A DNA stretch of 64,000 nucleotides from an uncultured Bacilli bacterium (GTDB taxonomy: Bacteria > Bacillota_I > Bacilli_A > RF39 > UBA660). This document shows, one piece after another, positions 44,101-52,676 of this stretch. The stretch is from positions 62,001 to 126,000 of the forward strand of contig CAKPDM010000001.1 in the NCBI GenBank assembly GCA_934148995.1. Direction: 5' to 3'. A program made the translations under genes and the position numbers. Positions within the stretch are counted from its first letter, which is position 1. The number at the start of each line of letters is the position of its first letter. The notes beneath the pieces were generated by a model, which worked only from the letters and a program-made list of their open reading frames with translations, ran no database searches and was not told the DNA's origin.

Positions 44101-44707
44101 AACTAGTAATTATTATTAATGATTTGTCTTTTCTTAAAATTTTGTCCATTACTATTTTACTGGTAAGTAAAAGAAAGATAGCATATAAGACTTTAGTATA
44201 AGTAAAGTACACTCCTCCTAATATTACTATTATCATATTAATAAATAAAGTTGTATTACTTAAAGGTATTTTAAAATATTTATAAAGTATTTGACTTATT
44301 ATATTAATTCCTCCATTACTAAATCCTACTTTATACATAAAACCGTTACTTATCCCTAAAGAAATACCAATTATTAAACAGGTTAGTAATAAATCATTTG
44401 TTTTTATGATAATTATTTTATTAATGAATGAGGTAAGTGAAACAAAGAATGGATAGATAAATGTTGCTAAAAGACTTGCTATTGTTTGTTCCTTTGATAA
44501 AAGAATAGTACTTAAAAAAAGACAAATACTACTTCCAATAAAGATAATTATTGACGGAGAAATTTTTAAAAGATGATTAATAATAATTGCTATTCCATTC
44601 ATTCCTCCAGTTACTAATTTAATTGGGTATAAGAATAAATTAAAAATGATACTAGAAAAAAAGAGACAGATTATTAATACTCCATAGCGATATAGAATAT
44701 TTTTCAT
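44099..44707 (-). CDS. YitT-family membrane protein, short (no DUF2179)
   Basis: A 202-residue protein with five or six helices. LFLYPIKLVTGGMNGIAIIINH and YKVGFSNGGINIISQIL are the two halves of the YitT/DUF161 repeat. It stops before the usual soluble C-terminal DUF2179 domain. Function unknown; YitT proteins are membrane proteins of unclear, possibly transport, role. It directly follows a full-length paralog. Confidence 0.85.
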   Translation of the reverse strand: MKNILYRYGVLIICLFFSSIIFNLFLYPIKLVTGGMNGIAIIINHLLKISPSIIIFIGSSICLFLSTILLSKEQTIASLLATFIYPFFVSLTSFINKIIIIKTNDLLLTCLIIGISLGISNGFMYKVGFSNGGINIISQILYKYFKIPLSNTTLFINMIIVILGGVYFTYTKVLYAIFLLLTSKIVMDKILRKDKSLIIITS

Positions 44708-45571
44708 CTATTCTCCTCCAAATACCTGATAAGCATCGGTTACTACAAAGAAAGCATCTGGATCTATTAGATGTATTCCTTCTTTGAATTTATAGTATTC
44801 CTTAGTTGGGATAACACTCATTAAAACATCTTGGTCTTTATCTTTATAACCACCTGTTGCTTCAAATTTAGTAACTCCGTGTTTCATTTCTTTTAAAATA
44901 TATTCTTTTACCTCTTTGTCTTTCTTCGTTATAATGTAGAAAGCTTTAGCATCACTTATTCCTAGTAATACTCTATCCATAGCCCAAGTAACTAGGTATA
45001 AAACTATTAAAGCATACATTAATTTATTAAATCCAAAAGCAAAAAATCCAAGTAAAACAATTAATCCATCAGTAAATATCATTGCTTGTCCCATTCCAAT
45101 TTTTAACTTTTTAGAAATAATCATATTTAAAATATCTGTTCCACCAGTAGAAAATCCTGCTTTAAAGATAAGTCCTGCTCCAACGCCTTGAAGTAATCCT
45201 CCAAAAATAGCTACTAAAAGCATTTCGCTTTCACTAAAACTAACATATTTAGTTAAAAAACTTGTTAGATTAACAAAAATCGGAAATAATATAGACCCCA
45301 AGATACTTAGTCTTGTTTTTTCTTTACCTAAAAATGCATAAGATAAAATTAATAGAAATATATTAGCAATTAATATGACATAAGACTGATTAAATTTAAA
45401 GAAATGATTTAAAACTATTGATAAACCACTTACTCCACCAGCTACTATGTTATTAGGGGAATAAAATAGATTAAATGCTAATGCTACTAGTAAACAACCA
45501 AAGATAAACTGAACATATCTTTTTATTTTATCATGTTGATAAATATTACTAACGATAGTCTTAGGATTCAT
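44708..45571 (-). CDS. YitT-family membrane protein with DUF2179 domain
   Basis: A 287-residue YitT protein: NLFYSPNNIVAGGVSGLSIVLNH and GLIFKAGFSTGGTDILNMIISKK in the membrane part, followed by the soluble DUF2179 domain (AKAFYIITKKDKEVKEYIL; MKHGVTKFEATGGYK). It overlaps prfB by 11 bases, so it is the second gene of the prfB transcript. AAAGGAGC precedes the ATG. Confidence 0.92.
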   Translation of the reverse strand: MNPKTIVSNIYQHDKIKRYVQFIFGCLLVALAFNLFYSPNNIVAGGVSGLSIVLNHFFKFNQSYVILIANIFLLILSYAFLGKEKTRLSILGSILFPIFVNLTSFLTKYVSFSESEMLLVAIFGGLLQGVGAGLIFKAGFSTGGTDILNMIISKKLKIGMGQAMIFTDGLIVLLGFFAFGFNKLMYALIVLYLVTWAMDRVLLGISDAKAFYIITKKDKEVKEYILKEMKHGVTKFEATGGYKDKDQDVLMSVIPTKEYYKFKEGIHLIDPDAFFVVTDAYQVFGGE

Positions 45572-46668
45572 TTTTTGCTCCTTTCAAATATGCTTCCATA
45601 AATGGAGTTAAATCTCCATCTAAAACTTTATTGATATTACTTGTTTCATATGATGTTCTATGATCTTTTACCATTGAATATGGGTGCATTACATAACTTC
45701 TTATTTGTGAACCAAATTCTATATTCATTTGCTCACCTTTTTCTTTTGCTAATTCTTGTTCTTTTTTCTGTTGTTCTAATACATAAAGTTTAGACTTTAG
45801 AACTTGTAATGCGGTCTCTTTATTCTGAATTTGACTTCTTTCATTTTGACAGGTTACTACTATTCCTGTAGGAAGATGTGTTACTCTTACAGCACTATCT
45901 GTTGTGTTTACTCCTTGACCACCTGCTCCAGTTGAACGATACACATCTATTCTTATATCTTTTTCTTCAATGTTTATATCTATATTTTTATCTATTTCTG
46001 GAGTTACATCGACACTAGCAAAGGAAGTATGACGTCTATTAGAAGAATCAAATGGAGACAATCTAACTAAACGATGAACACCTTTTTCTTCTTTTAAATA
46101 TCCATAAGCATAACTACCATCTACTTTGAATGATACACTTTTAATACCAGCTTCTTCTCCTGCTTGGTAGTTATATAAGGTTACTTTATAACCTTTTCTT
46201 TCACAATATCTTAAGTACATTCTATATAACATTTCTGCCCAGTCACAAGCTTCTGTTCCACCTGCTCCTGAGTGAATATCAATGGTACAAGAATTTTCAT
46301 CATATTCGTTATCAAATAGTAAATATATTTCAAATTGATTAACATTTTCTTCTAATTCTTTATAATCAGTTTCTAAAGTCTTTTCTAATTCTTCATCTTG
46401 CTCACTTGATAACAATTCTATCAAATCTAATGCATTTTTAGTATCTCCTTTATATGAAATTATATTCTCTAAAATTGCATTTATGTTGCTAAGATGAGAA
46501 AAGACACTTTCTCTTAATTCTTTATTATCCCAAAATCCTTCTTCTAGCTGTTTTTTTTCTAGTTCTTCTTTTTCTTGGACTTTTTTATCACAGTCAAAGT
46601 AACCTCCAAAGTTCTTCTAGTTTTTCATTTATTTTTTCATAATTTTTCTTAAGTTCAGTTAATTCCAT
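45561..46668 (-). CDS. prfB: Peptide chain release factor 2, programmed +1 frameshift
   Basis: RF2 of 368 residues made from two frames. Codons 1-24 start at ATG 46668 (MELTELKKNYEKINEKLEEL) and reach CTT-TGA at 46594-46599. Reading continues in the +1 frame with GAC (46593-46595) through to the stop at 45561. The SPF tripeptide that reads UGA/UAA (RLVRLSPFDSSNRR) and the GGQ motif (STGAGGQGVNTTD) are present. Gene order secA-prfB is common in Bacillota but is interrupted here by an island. The presence of RF2 shows that UGA is a stop. Confidence 0.97.
46593..46608 (-). other. prfB autoregulatory frameshift site
   Basis: Minus strand TGGAGGTTACTTTGAC: an internal Shine-Dalgarno (GGAGG) three bases before CTT-TGA-C, the standard RF2 +1 slippage signal. 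Low RF2 favours the slip and restores RF2 synthesis. Confidence 0.95.
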
Positions 46669-46761
46669 AAAATAATCTCTCCTTTTACTCACATTTTAGC
46701 AAATTATTATTTTTTAAGCAATTAAATGTATATTTTAATAAATATCACATATTCTATTAGT

Positions 46762-46794
46762 GGGAAGGGTTCACGAAGTAGTGAAGATTCCCAT
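46762..46794. repeat. Unassigned two-part hairpin
   Basis: TGGGAA (46762-46767) pairs with TTCCCA (46789-46794), and inside TTCAC (46771-46775) pairs with GTGAA (46782-46786) around a GAAGTA loop. There is no T-run, so it is not a normal terminator. It lies between prfB and the RhuM pseudogene. No gene is seen in 46669-47009; this hairpin and the terminator at 46822 are its only visible features. Confidence 0.5.
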
Positions 46795-46821
46795 TATATA
46801 TAGATGATACGTTTAAGTATC

Positions 46822-46858
46822 AAAAAAACAATGTAATCAAAAGATTAGATTGTTTTTT
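46822..46858. terminator. Bidirectional terminator downstream of the RhuM pseudogene
   Basis: A 12-pair stem (one mismatch) between 46827-46838 and 46843-46854 with an AAAA loop; T-runs of six to seven on both strands. Confidence 0.85.
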
Positions 46859-47009
46859 CCTTTATTTTAGTTTTAGTTGCTGCTACTAGTGATAACTCAC
46901 TATCTAATGAAGAGATAATGAGCCTGCTGATAAAGTATACAAAGATTGCTGTGAACTATATCAGTAATCTTTTTGTTTTGGTTTTATTTTTGAATACTCT
47001 CAAGTACAT

Positions 47010-47858
47010 TTATCTCTTTGCTTTATCATCAATTTTATTACTTATTGCTTTTAAAGTTTTTAAATACTCTTTTCTCACTGGACTTATCGTTTTTACTTGA
47101 TATTTCTTATATTTAGCTTTTGATTTTTCTTTTGATTGATTATGACTAATTAAACACGCTTCAACAAGTAACTTTTCTACAGTACTAGAGGGAATTGTAT
47201 CCAGTTACTTAATATAATCATCCATATGCATTATGCATTGGATTATGTCTAATTGCTTGTATTTCAGCAAAATATTAAGATTAAATTTTATTTAAATTTT
47301 TTAATTATTCTTCTGGTAAATAATTTTTGGCAATTATAACATCACTCATTACTGGCAAATCACCTTTAAAGTAGTTAAGTCCATAAAAATTTTATCAGAA
47401 TTTGCTCTTTCATATACTACTTCAGGTGCTTGTATATCTATGACAGCATAATGAAGTTTATTTTAAACAATTTGAAAAAATTCAATTGATTTACTGTCTT
47501 TAGGATTCTAATCTACAGCAGTCGCCCATACTCTAAAATTAATAGCAACTTTTGATTTTATTCTATATCCTAAAGATATAATCATATCTAAATTGTAATA
47601 TTTAACTTTTCTTTCAACTTTTAAATTTCCTTCTTTATGAACTGTCAAGAATTCTTTGACAGTTGAGTTTATGTCTAATTCTTCTTCATCAAAGATATTT
47701 TTAATATACAAACTTATATTTTGTTTATTCATATTATATAAGTGTCAGACCATCTGGTGTTGGGATAACCATACTCTTTCATCCTCAAGTTTTACATCTA
47801 TTTTTGTCATTCCGTCATCATTTTTATAAATTACAATATTATTGTCATTTTCTTCCAT
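47010..47858 (-). pseudogene. RhuM-family gene, inactivated by stops and frameshifts
   Basis: The start ATG 47858 has GGAGGTATAACA before it and reads MEENDNNIVIYKNDDGM...DERVWLSQHQM, the RhuM N-terminus, then a stop. Frames then continue NKQNISLYIKNIFDEEELD, YNLDMIISLGYRIKSK, FRVWAT, KDSKSIEFFQIV, APEVVYERANSDK, FKGDLPVMSDVIIAKNYLPEE and EIQAIRHNPM, ending DDKAKR at 47010. At least four stops or frameshifts interrupt it. RhuM proteins are phage/plasmid-type accessory proteins often beside restriction systems; this copy is dead. Confidence 0.88.
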
Positions 47859-47888
47859 TGTTATACCTCCATTTCTATTTAGAGTTTA

Positions 47889-47925
47889 AAAGGTGCCAAC
47901 AAATATAATTATTGTTCGCACCTTT
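47889..47925 (-). terminator. Hairpin after the SEC-C fragment
   Basis: AAAGGTGC/GCACCTTT outer stem with inner AACAAT/ATTTGTT pairing and TTTT on the minus strand, placed nine bases after the SEC-C stop codon. Confidence 0.6.
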
Positions 47926-47933
47926 ACTTTACA

Positions 47934-48056
47934 CTACTTTCCACAACAGTTCTTATACTTCTTACCACTTCCGCATGGTCTTTTGTATTGGGGATTTTGG
48001 GAGCTTTTGAAAGCACTTGGCTCGTTAATTCGGCACTTGGTTGCACCACAGAGCAC
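47934..48056 (-). pseudogene. SEC-C (SecA C-terminal zinc motif) fragment
   Basis: An open frame ends RPCGSGKKYKNCCGK then TAG, nearly the same as the SecA C-terminus PCPCGSGKKYKNCCGK at 50113. It is preceded by ATKCRINEPSAFKSSQNPQYK, unlike SecA. It has no ATG; the frame is open from 48089 and a GTG at 48056 would give 40 residues. Bases differ from secA at many places (about three quarters identical) and the segment is clearly richer in G and C than its surroundings. Probably a transferred remnant rather than a local copy; expression is doubtful. Confidence 0.6.
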
Positions 48057-48080
48057 TCCGTAGCACTCGGCAAACCTAGC

Positions 48081-48105
48081 AGAACTTATCTAAAAACTTA
48101 TCTAA
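48081..48105. repeat. 25-bp direct repeat, copy 1, flanking ABC exporter
   Basis: AGAACTTATCTAAAAACTTA followed by TCTAA. It matches 50044-50068 in 24 of 25 bases; the two copies bracket the ABC exporter gene. Confidence 0.8.
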
Positions 48106-48108
48106 GTT

Positions 48109-49875
48109 TTAATTTAATTTTCCATAATACATATCGCTAAACATTCCATTTTTTTCTATAAGATCATCAAATTTACCATCTTCTTCAATCTTACCTTTAT
48201 TAAGTACTATAATTCTATCACAGTTTTTTAGTGTAGTTAATCTATGTGCTATTGCAATAATTGTTGTATTATTTTCTTGTTTCATTTTTTCTATTTCAGC
48301 CTGAATATATTTTTCAGATGTATTATCAAGAGCAGAAGTTGCTTCATCTAAAATTAATATTTTAGGCTTTCTTAAGAATATTCTTGCAATTGCTATTCTT
48401 TGTCTTTGTCCACCTGATAAATTGTTTCCTCCTTCAGAAACTAATGAGTCAAATTTATCTGGAAGTCCATTTATATAATCATAAATATATGCTCTTTTAG
48501 CTGCTTCTTCTACTTCATCAATTGAAACTTCTCTATCTATTCCATATGTTATATTTTCAAATATTGTTCCTGCAATTAAGAATGGACTTTGTGGTACTAA
48601 TGCTATTAATTTTGATAAATCTTTTCTTGTTAAATTATCAATATTCTTATCATCAACAATTATTGCTCCATCTGCTTTTTCTAACTTGCAAATAGATTTT
48701 ATTAATGAAGATTTACCACAGCCTGAAGGTCCAGCAATTCCAAGATACATTCCTCTTTCTATATCTATATTAAAGTTATCCAAAATGATTTTATCTTCAT
48801 TTTCAGAATAATGGAAAGTAATATTTTCCATGTTTATAATCTCATTTGTTGATTTATTTTCTGATTTTGTTTTTATAGGTAAATATGAGAAATCATTTTC
48901 TATTTCTACAATTTTAAATAAATCAGTTGCTAAAACTGTACATTCAGAAACTTCATCAAATATTCTATGTAATTCCTCTAGCGGTCTTAGTAATTGATTA
49001 AAACATAAATATGCAGTTAATACAGCACCTACTGAAATTATATTTTTAGTTGCTAGATAAGTAGAAATTCCAATTACTAACACTGTAAATACAGCTTGAT
49101 TAATAAATTTTAAACAATCATACATTGCCATCGCTTTATGATGTTTCATTTCTTTTGCTCTTAAAAACTCACCCTTATCATCAAATCTTTTAGTTTCAAA
49201 GTCTAAACTATCGCAAATTCTTATAACTTCAATACCATTTATAAGTTCAACTATAGTTCCATCCATTCCTGATTTACTTTCTAATAGTTCAACCCTAATA
49301 CCTTTTTGACTTTTTATTTGTTTTAATACAATAAATACTCCGATAGGTATAACTAACAACATGGGCATAGCTAATGTTATTGGTAATGTTAAAAATATAG
49401 TTATAATTGCAGCAATTGCATTAAATATTGCTGGAGCAAAATCCATAAACAACAATTTTTCTAATTTAATAGTTCCATCTAAACACCTATTAAGCCTTCC
49501 ATGAATATTTCCAGTCATATTCTTTCTAAAATAAGAAAGCGGAGCCATTAATAATGACTTTATTACCATTCCTCTTGCTTTCTTTTCTGTTCTTGTTGCT
49601 GTATCTTCAATTAATACTCTTCTAAATATTTTTATTACTTCATTTACTACATTTACTATTAATATAAAAACTAAAAAAGGAATTACTTTATTAAATGATA
49701 TTTCATTCTTAGTTAATATATCATCTGTAAGCCATCCTATTGCTTTTGGTGTCATTTGAGCAAGTGCAGCAGAAACTATCATTATAATAATTATTAAAAT
49801 AAATCTTAATTTCTGTTTTGTATCTAACAATTTATATATTTTCTTCAATACTTTTATTAAATTATTCCTTTTCAT
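48109..49875 (-). CDS. ABC exporter, fused membrane and ATPase domains
   Basis: A 588-residue half-transporter. Six membrane helices (about 20-320) are followed by an ATPase with GIAGPSGCGKSSLIKSI (Walker A), LVPQSPFL (Q-loop), LSGGQRQRIAIARIFLRKPKILILDEATSALD and IAHRLTTLKNCD. The type is MsbA/LmrA-like and works as a dimer. The substrate is unknown. GAAAGGGGGAAG precedes the ATG. It is enclosed by 25-bp direct repeats inside the accessory island between prfB and secA, which suggests acquisition as a unit. Confidence 0.92.
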   Translation of the reverse strand: MKRNNLIKVLKKIYKLLDTKQKLRFILIIIIMIVSAALAQMTPKAIGWLTDDILTKNEISFNKVIPFLVFILIVNVVNEVIKIFRRVLIEDTATRTEKKARGMVIKSLLMAPLSYFRKNMTGNIHGRLNRCLDGTIKLEKLLFMDFAPAIFNAIAAIITIFLTLPITLAMPMLLVIPIGVFIVLKQIKSQKGIRVELLESKSGMDGTIVELINGIEVIRICDSLDFETKRFDDKGEFLRAKEMKHHKAMAMYDCLKFINQAVFTVLVIGISTYLATKNIISVGAVLTAYLCFNQLLRPLEELHRIFDEVSECTVLATDLFKIVEIENDFSYLPIKTKSENKSTNEIINMENITFHYSENEDKIILDNFNIDIERGMYLGIAGPSGCGKSSLIKSICKLEKADGAIIVDDKNIDNLTRKDLSKLIALVPQSPFLIAGTIFENITYGIDREVSIDEVEEAAKRAYIYDYINGLPDKFDSLVSEGGNNLSGGQRQRIAIARIFLRKPKILILDEATSALDNTSEKYIQAEIEKMKQENNTTIIAIAHRLTTLKNCDRIIVLNKGKIEEDGKFDDLIEKNGMFSDMYYGKLN

Positions 49876-50043
49876 AACAACTTCCCCCTTTCAAATCTCT
49901 TCAACTATAACATATTTTTATTAAATTTTCCAGTCAGCATAAAATACACATATCATTGGGAAAGTGTACATTTTTATAAAAAAACTTATTTTTCAATACT
50001 TTTCTCCAACATGGTGAATTTTAGATAAGTTTTATATAAACTA

Positions 50044-50068
50044 AGAACTTACCTAAAAACTTATCTAA
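50044..50068. repeat. 25-bp direct repeat, copy 2
   Basis: AGAACTTACCTAAAAACTTA followed by TCTAA, one mismatch from 48081-48105. An inverted partial copy TTAGATAAGTTTT lies next to it at 50021-50033. Confidence 0.8.
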
Positions 50069-50083
50069 TTAAAAACTGGTATT

Positions 50084-50108
50084 AAAAAAAGCCCGTAAAT
50101 ACGAGCTT
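50084..50108 (-). terminator. secA terminator
   Basis: AAGCTCGT-ATTT-ACGGGCTT type stem and seven T on the minus strand, just after the secA stop. Confidence 0.85.
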
Positions 50109-50112
50109 AAAA

Positions 50113-52599
50113 CTACTTACCACAACAATTTTTATACTTTTTACCTGAACCACATGGACAAGGATCATTACGACCTACTTTTGTACTCTTCTTAGGTTTC
50201 TTTACTGCATCTGATTTGTCATCATTAGTTTGAACATTTTTAGTGACAGGTTTACGTTCAATATTTTGTTGAATCTCGGCTTTTAATAAGAAAACACTAA
50301 CATCATGGTCAATCTTTTGTAACATTTGATCAAATAAATCAAAACCTTCTGTACTATATGCTCTTAATGGATCTTCTTGACCATAACTACGTAAATAAAT
50401 TCCTTCACGTAAATGACTCATTATGTTAATTTGTTCCATCCAGTAATTATCAATAACTTGTAAAGATAGTGCTTTTTCAAATTCACTAGTAACTTCTACT
50501 GGAACATCACTAAGTTTTTCTTCATACTCAGATTTTGCTTTATTATATAGAAAATCAACTATTTCATCATCTATCATTGAATTAATTTCATCATCTTTAA
50601 TATCATCTCTTAGAAGATTCTCATTAGCAAAAGAAACAATTTCTTTCTTATCTTGTTCACTCATATCACCATCAACAGTATGAGACTTAACTAAATCAGT
50701 AACATAATTTCTCATACATTCAAGTACTTGTTCGTGAACTGAATCACTATCTAGAATCTCATTTCTTCTACCATACATTATTTCACGTTGGGTATTCATT
50801 ACGTCATCATATTGTAGTAATTGTTTTCTAGCATCAAAGTTATTTCCTTCAACTCTCTTTTGAGCGGTTGTAATGGCTTTTGAAAAATATTTATTTTGAA
50901 TAGCTTGATCTCCGAAACCAAAACTAGTCATCATTTCTTTAATCTTTTCACTACCAAAACGAATCATTAAATCATCTTCCATAGATACAAAGAATTGTGT
51001 AAATCCGGGATCACCTTGACGACCAGAACGTCCTCTTAACTGATTATCAATACGACGTGATTCATGACGTTCAGTACCAATTACACAAAGCCCACCTAAT
51101 TCTCTGATTTCATCTGATAACTTAATATCAGTACCACGGCCAGCCATATTAGTAGCGATAGTAACTGATTTATGTTGACCAATCTTAGAAATTATTTCTG
51201 CTTCTCTTGCATGATTCTTAGCATTTAATATTTCGTGAGGAATCTTTTCTTTCTTTAACAAAGTACTAATCAATTCACTAGTTTCAATAGCAATAGTACC
51301 AATTAAGACAGGTTGACCTTTGGCATATCTTTCTTTTACTTCATTAATAATTGCTTTATATTTAGCATTTTTAGTAGCAAATACTAAATCAGGAGCATCA
51401 ATTCTAGCAACTGGTTTATTTGTAGGAATACAAATTACATACATATTATAAATATCACGGAATTCTTCCTCTTCTGTTTTAGCAGTACCAGTCATACCTG
51501 ATAATTTCTTATACATTCTAAATAAGTTCTGGAAAGTTATAGTAGCTAAAGTCTTTGTCTCTTGATTAATACGAACTCCTTCTTTAGCTTCAATTGCTTG
51601 ATGAAGTCCATCACTATAGGCACGACCTTTCATCAAACGACCTGTAAATTGGTCTACTATAACAACTTCTCCATCTTGAACAACATAATCAACATCTAAT
51701 TTCATTGAATAATTTGCTCTTAAAGCTTGATTAATATAATGAACTAAAGTAGCATTTTCTACTTCATAAAGATTTTTAACTCTAAAGGCTTTTTCTGCTT
51801 TCTCACTACCTTCATCTGTTAGTGTTACACTTTTTGTAGTTTCATCATATAAGTAATCAACATCATCCTTTAAACTCTTTACAAAGCTATCAGCATCTTG
51901 ATAAAGATTAGCACTAACTAACTGTCCTCCAGAAATAATTAATGGAGTTCTTGCTTCATCGATTAAAACTGAATCTACTTCATCAACGATAGCAAAATTT
52001 AATGGTCTTTGAACTCTGTCTTCTTTTCTAATAACCATATTATCTCTTAGATAATCAAATCCAATTTCATTATTAGTAGAATATAAAATATCACAAGCAT
52101 AAGCTTCCTGCTTTTCTTTTGGACTTAGTTCTCTTGTATTAACTCCTACTGTTAAACCTAAAAATCTATGAATGCCACCCATCCATTCTGCATCACGAGT
52201 AGCTAAGTATTCATTAACAGTAATAATATGAACACCTTTTCCGTCTAAGGCATTTAAATAAGCTGGTAATACTGATGTTAAAGTTTTACCTTCACCAGTT
52301 TTCATTTCTGCTATATTACCATAGTGAATAGCTAAAGCACCAACTATTTGAACATAGAAAGGTTTTTCTCCAATAACACGATAAGCAGCTTCTCTTGCTG
52401 TTGCAAAAGCTTCTACTAATATATCTTCTAATGTTTCACCATTTGCTAAACGTTTCTTAAATTCTTCTGTTTTATTTTTTAACTCTTCATCTGATAATTT
52501 TTGGTATTCTTCATCAAGTGCAACTATTTTATCAGCTAAAGATTCAAATTTTTTTAATTCTTTATATTCATGATCAAACAATCTTGTAAATATTCCCAT
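50113..52599 (-). CDS. secA: Protein translocase ATPase SecA
   Basis: An 828-residue SecA. EMKTGEGKTLTSVLPAYL (Walker A), VDEVDSVLIDEARTPLIISG (DEAD-like), TNMAGRGTDIKL and LRGRSGRQGDPG (motor 2), and the zinc-binding tail VGRNDPCPCGSGKKYKNCCGK. It drives Sec-dependent export. ATG 52599 is preferred (GAGGAGATGTTTACA before it, sequence MGIFTRLFDHEYKEL as in the family) over the extended frame at 52644. Confidence 0.97.
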   Translation of the reverse strand: MGIFTRLFDHEYKELKKFESLADKIVALDEEYQKLSDEELKNKTEEFKKRLANGETLEDILVEAFATAREAAYRVIGEKPFYVQIVGALAIHYGNIAEMKTGEGKTLTSVLPAYLNALDGKGVHIITVNEYLATRDAEWMGGIHRFLGLTVGVNTRELSPKEKQEAYACDILYSTNNEIGFDYLRDNMVIRKEDRVQRPLNFAIVDEVDSVLIDEARTPLIISGGQLVSANLYQDADSFVKSLKDDVDYLYDETTKSVTLTDEGSEKAEKAFRVKNLYEVENATLVHYINQALRANYSMKLDVDYVVQDGEVVIVDQFTGRLMKGRAYSDGLHQAIEAKEGVRINQETKTLATITFQNLFRMYKKLSGMTGTAKTEEEEFRDIYNMYVICIPTNKPVARIDAPDLVFATKNAKYKAIINEVKERYAKGQPVLIGTIAIETSELISTLLKKEKIPHEILNAKNHAREAEIISKIGQHKSVTIATNMAGRGTDIKLSDEIRELGGLCVIGTERHESRRIDNQLRGRSGRQGDPGFTQFFVSMEDDLMIRFGSEKIKEMMTSFGFGDQAIQNKYFSKAITTAQKRVEGNNFDARKQLLQYDDVMNTQREIMYGRRNEILDSDSVHEQVLECMRNYVTDLVKSHTVDGDMSEQDKKEIVSFANENLLRDDIKDDEINSMIDDEIVDFLYNKAKSEYEEKLSDVPVEVTSEFEKALSLQVIDNYWMEQINIMSHLREGIYLRSYGQEDPLRAYSTEGFDLFDQMLQKIDHDVSVFLLKAEIQQNIERKPVTKNVQTNDDKSDAVKKPKKSTKVGRNDPCPCGSGKKYKNCCGK

Positions 52600-52629
52600 T
52601 GTAAACATCTCCTCAAGGATTATTGTAAC

Positions 52630-52662
52630 AAAAAAAGGAGACAATAGAAAGCATTTTCTCCC
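52630..52662 (-). terminator. Terminator of the ClpC-like gene
   Basis: GGGAGA/TCTCC stem with a 15-base loop and seven T on the minus strand. Confidence 0.7.
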
Positions 52663-52676
52663 ATTTTACACTATTT

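Noticed and set aside
45561..46424. prfB starting at the internal ATG 46424
   Set aside because: The RF2 N-terminal domain is encoded upstream in two frames joined by a canonical frameshift site, so the shorter start is wrong.
46918..47100. Sixty-codon plus-strand hydrophobic frame
   Set aside because: It lies antisense to the end of the RhuM pseudogene and the region behind it, has no ribosome site, and its hydrophobic composition is what the complement of Lys/Glu-rich codons gives.
47937..50160. Recent duplication of the secA 3' end by the exporter insertion, parallel to the uvrB case
   Set aside because: The SEC-C fragment differs from secA at about a quarter of the aligned bases and has unrelated upstream codons, so it is not a fresh local copy.
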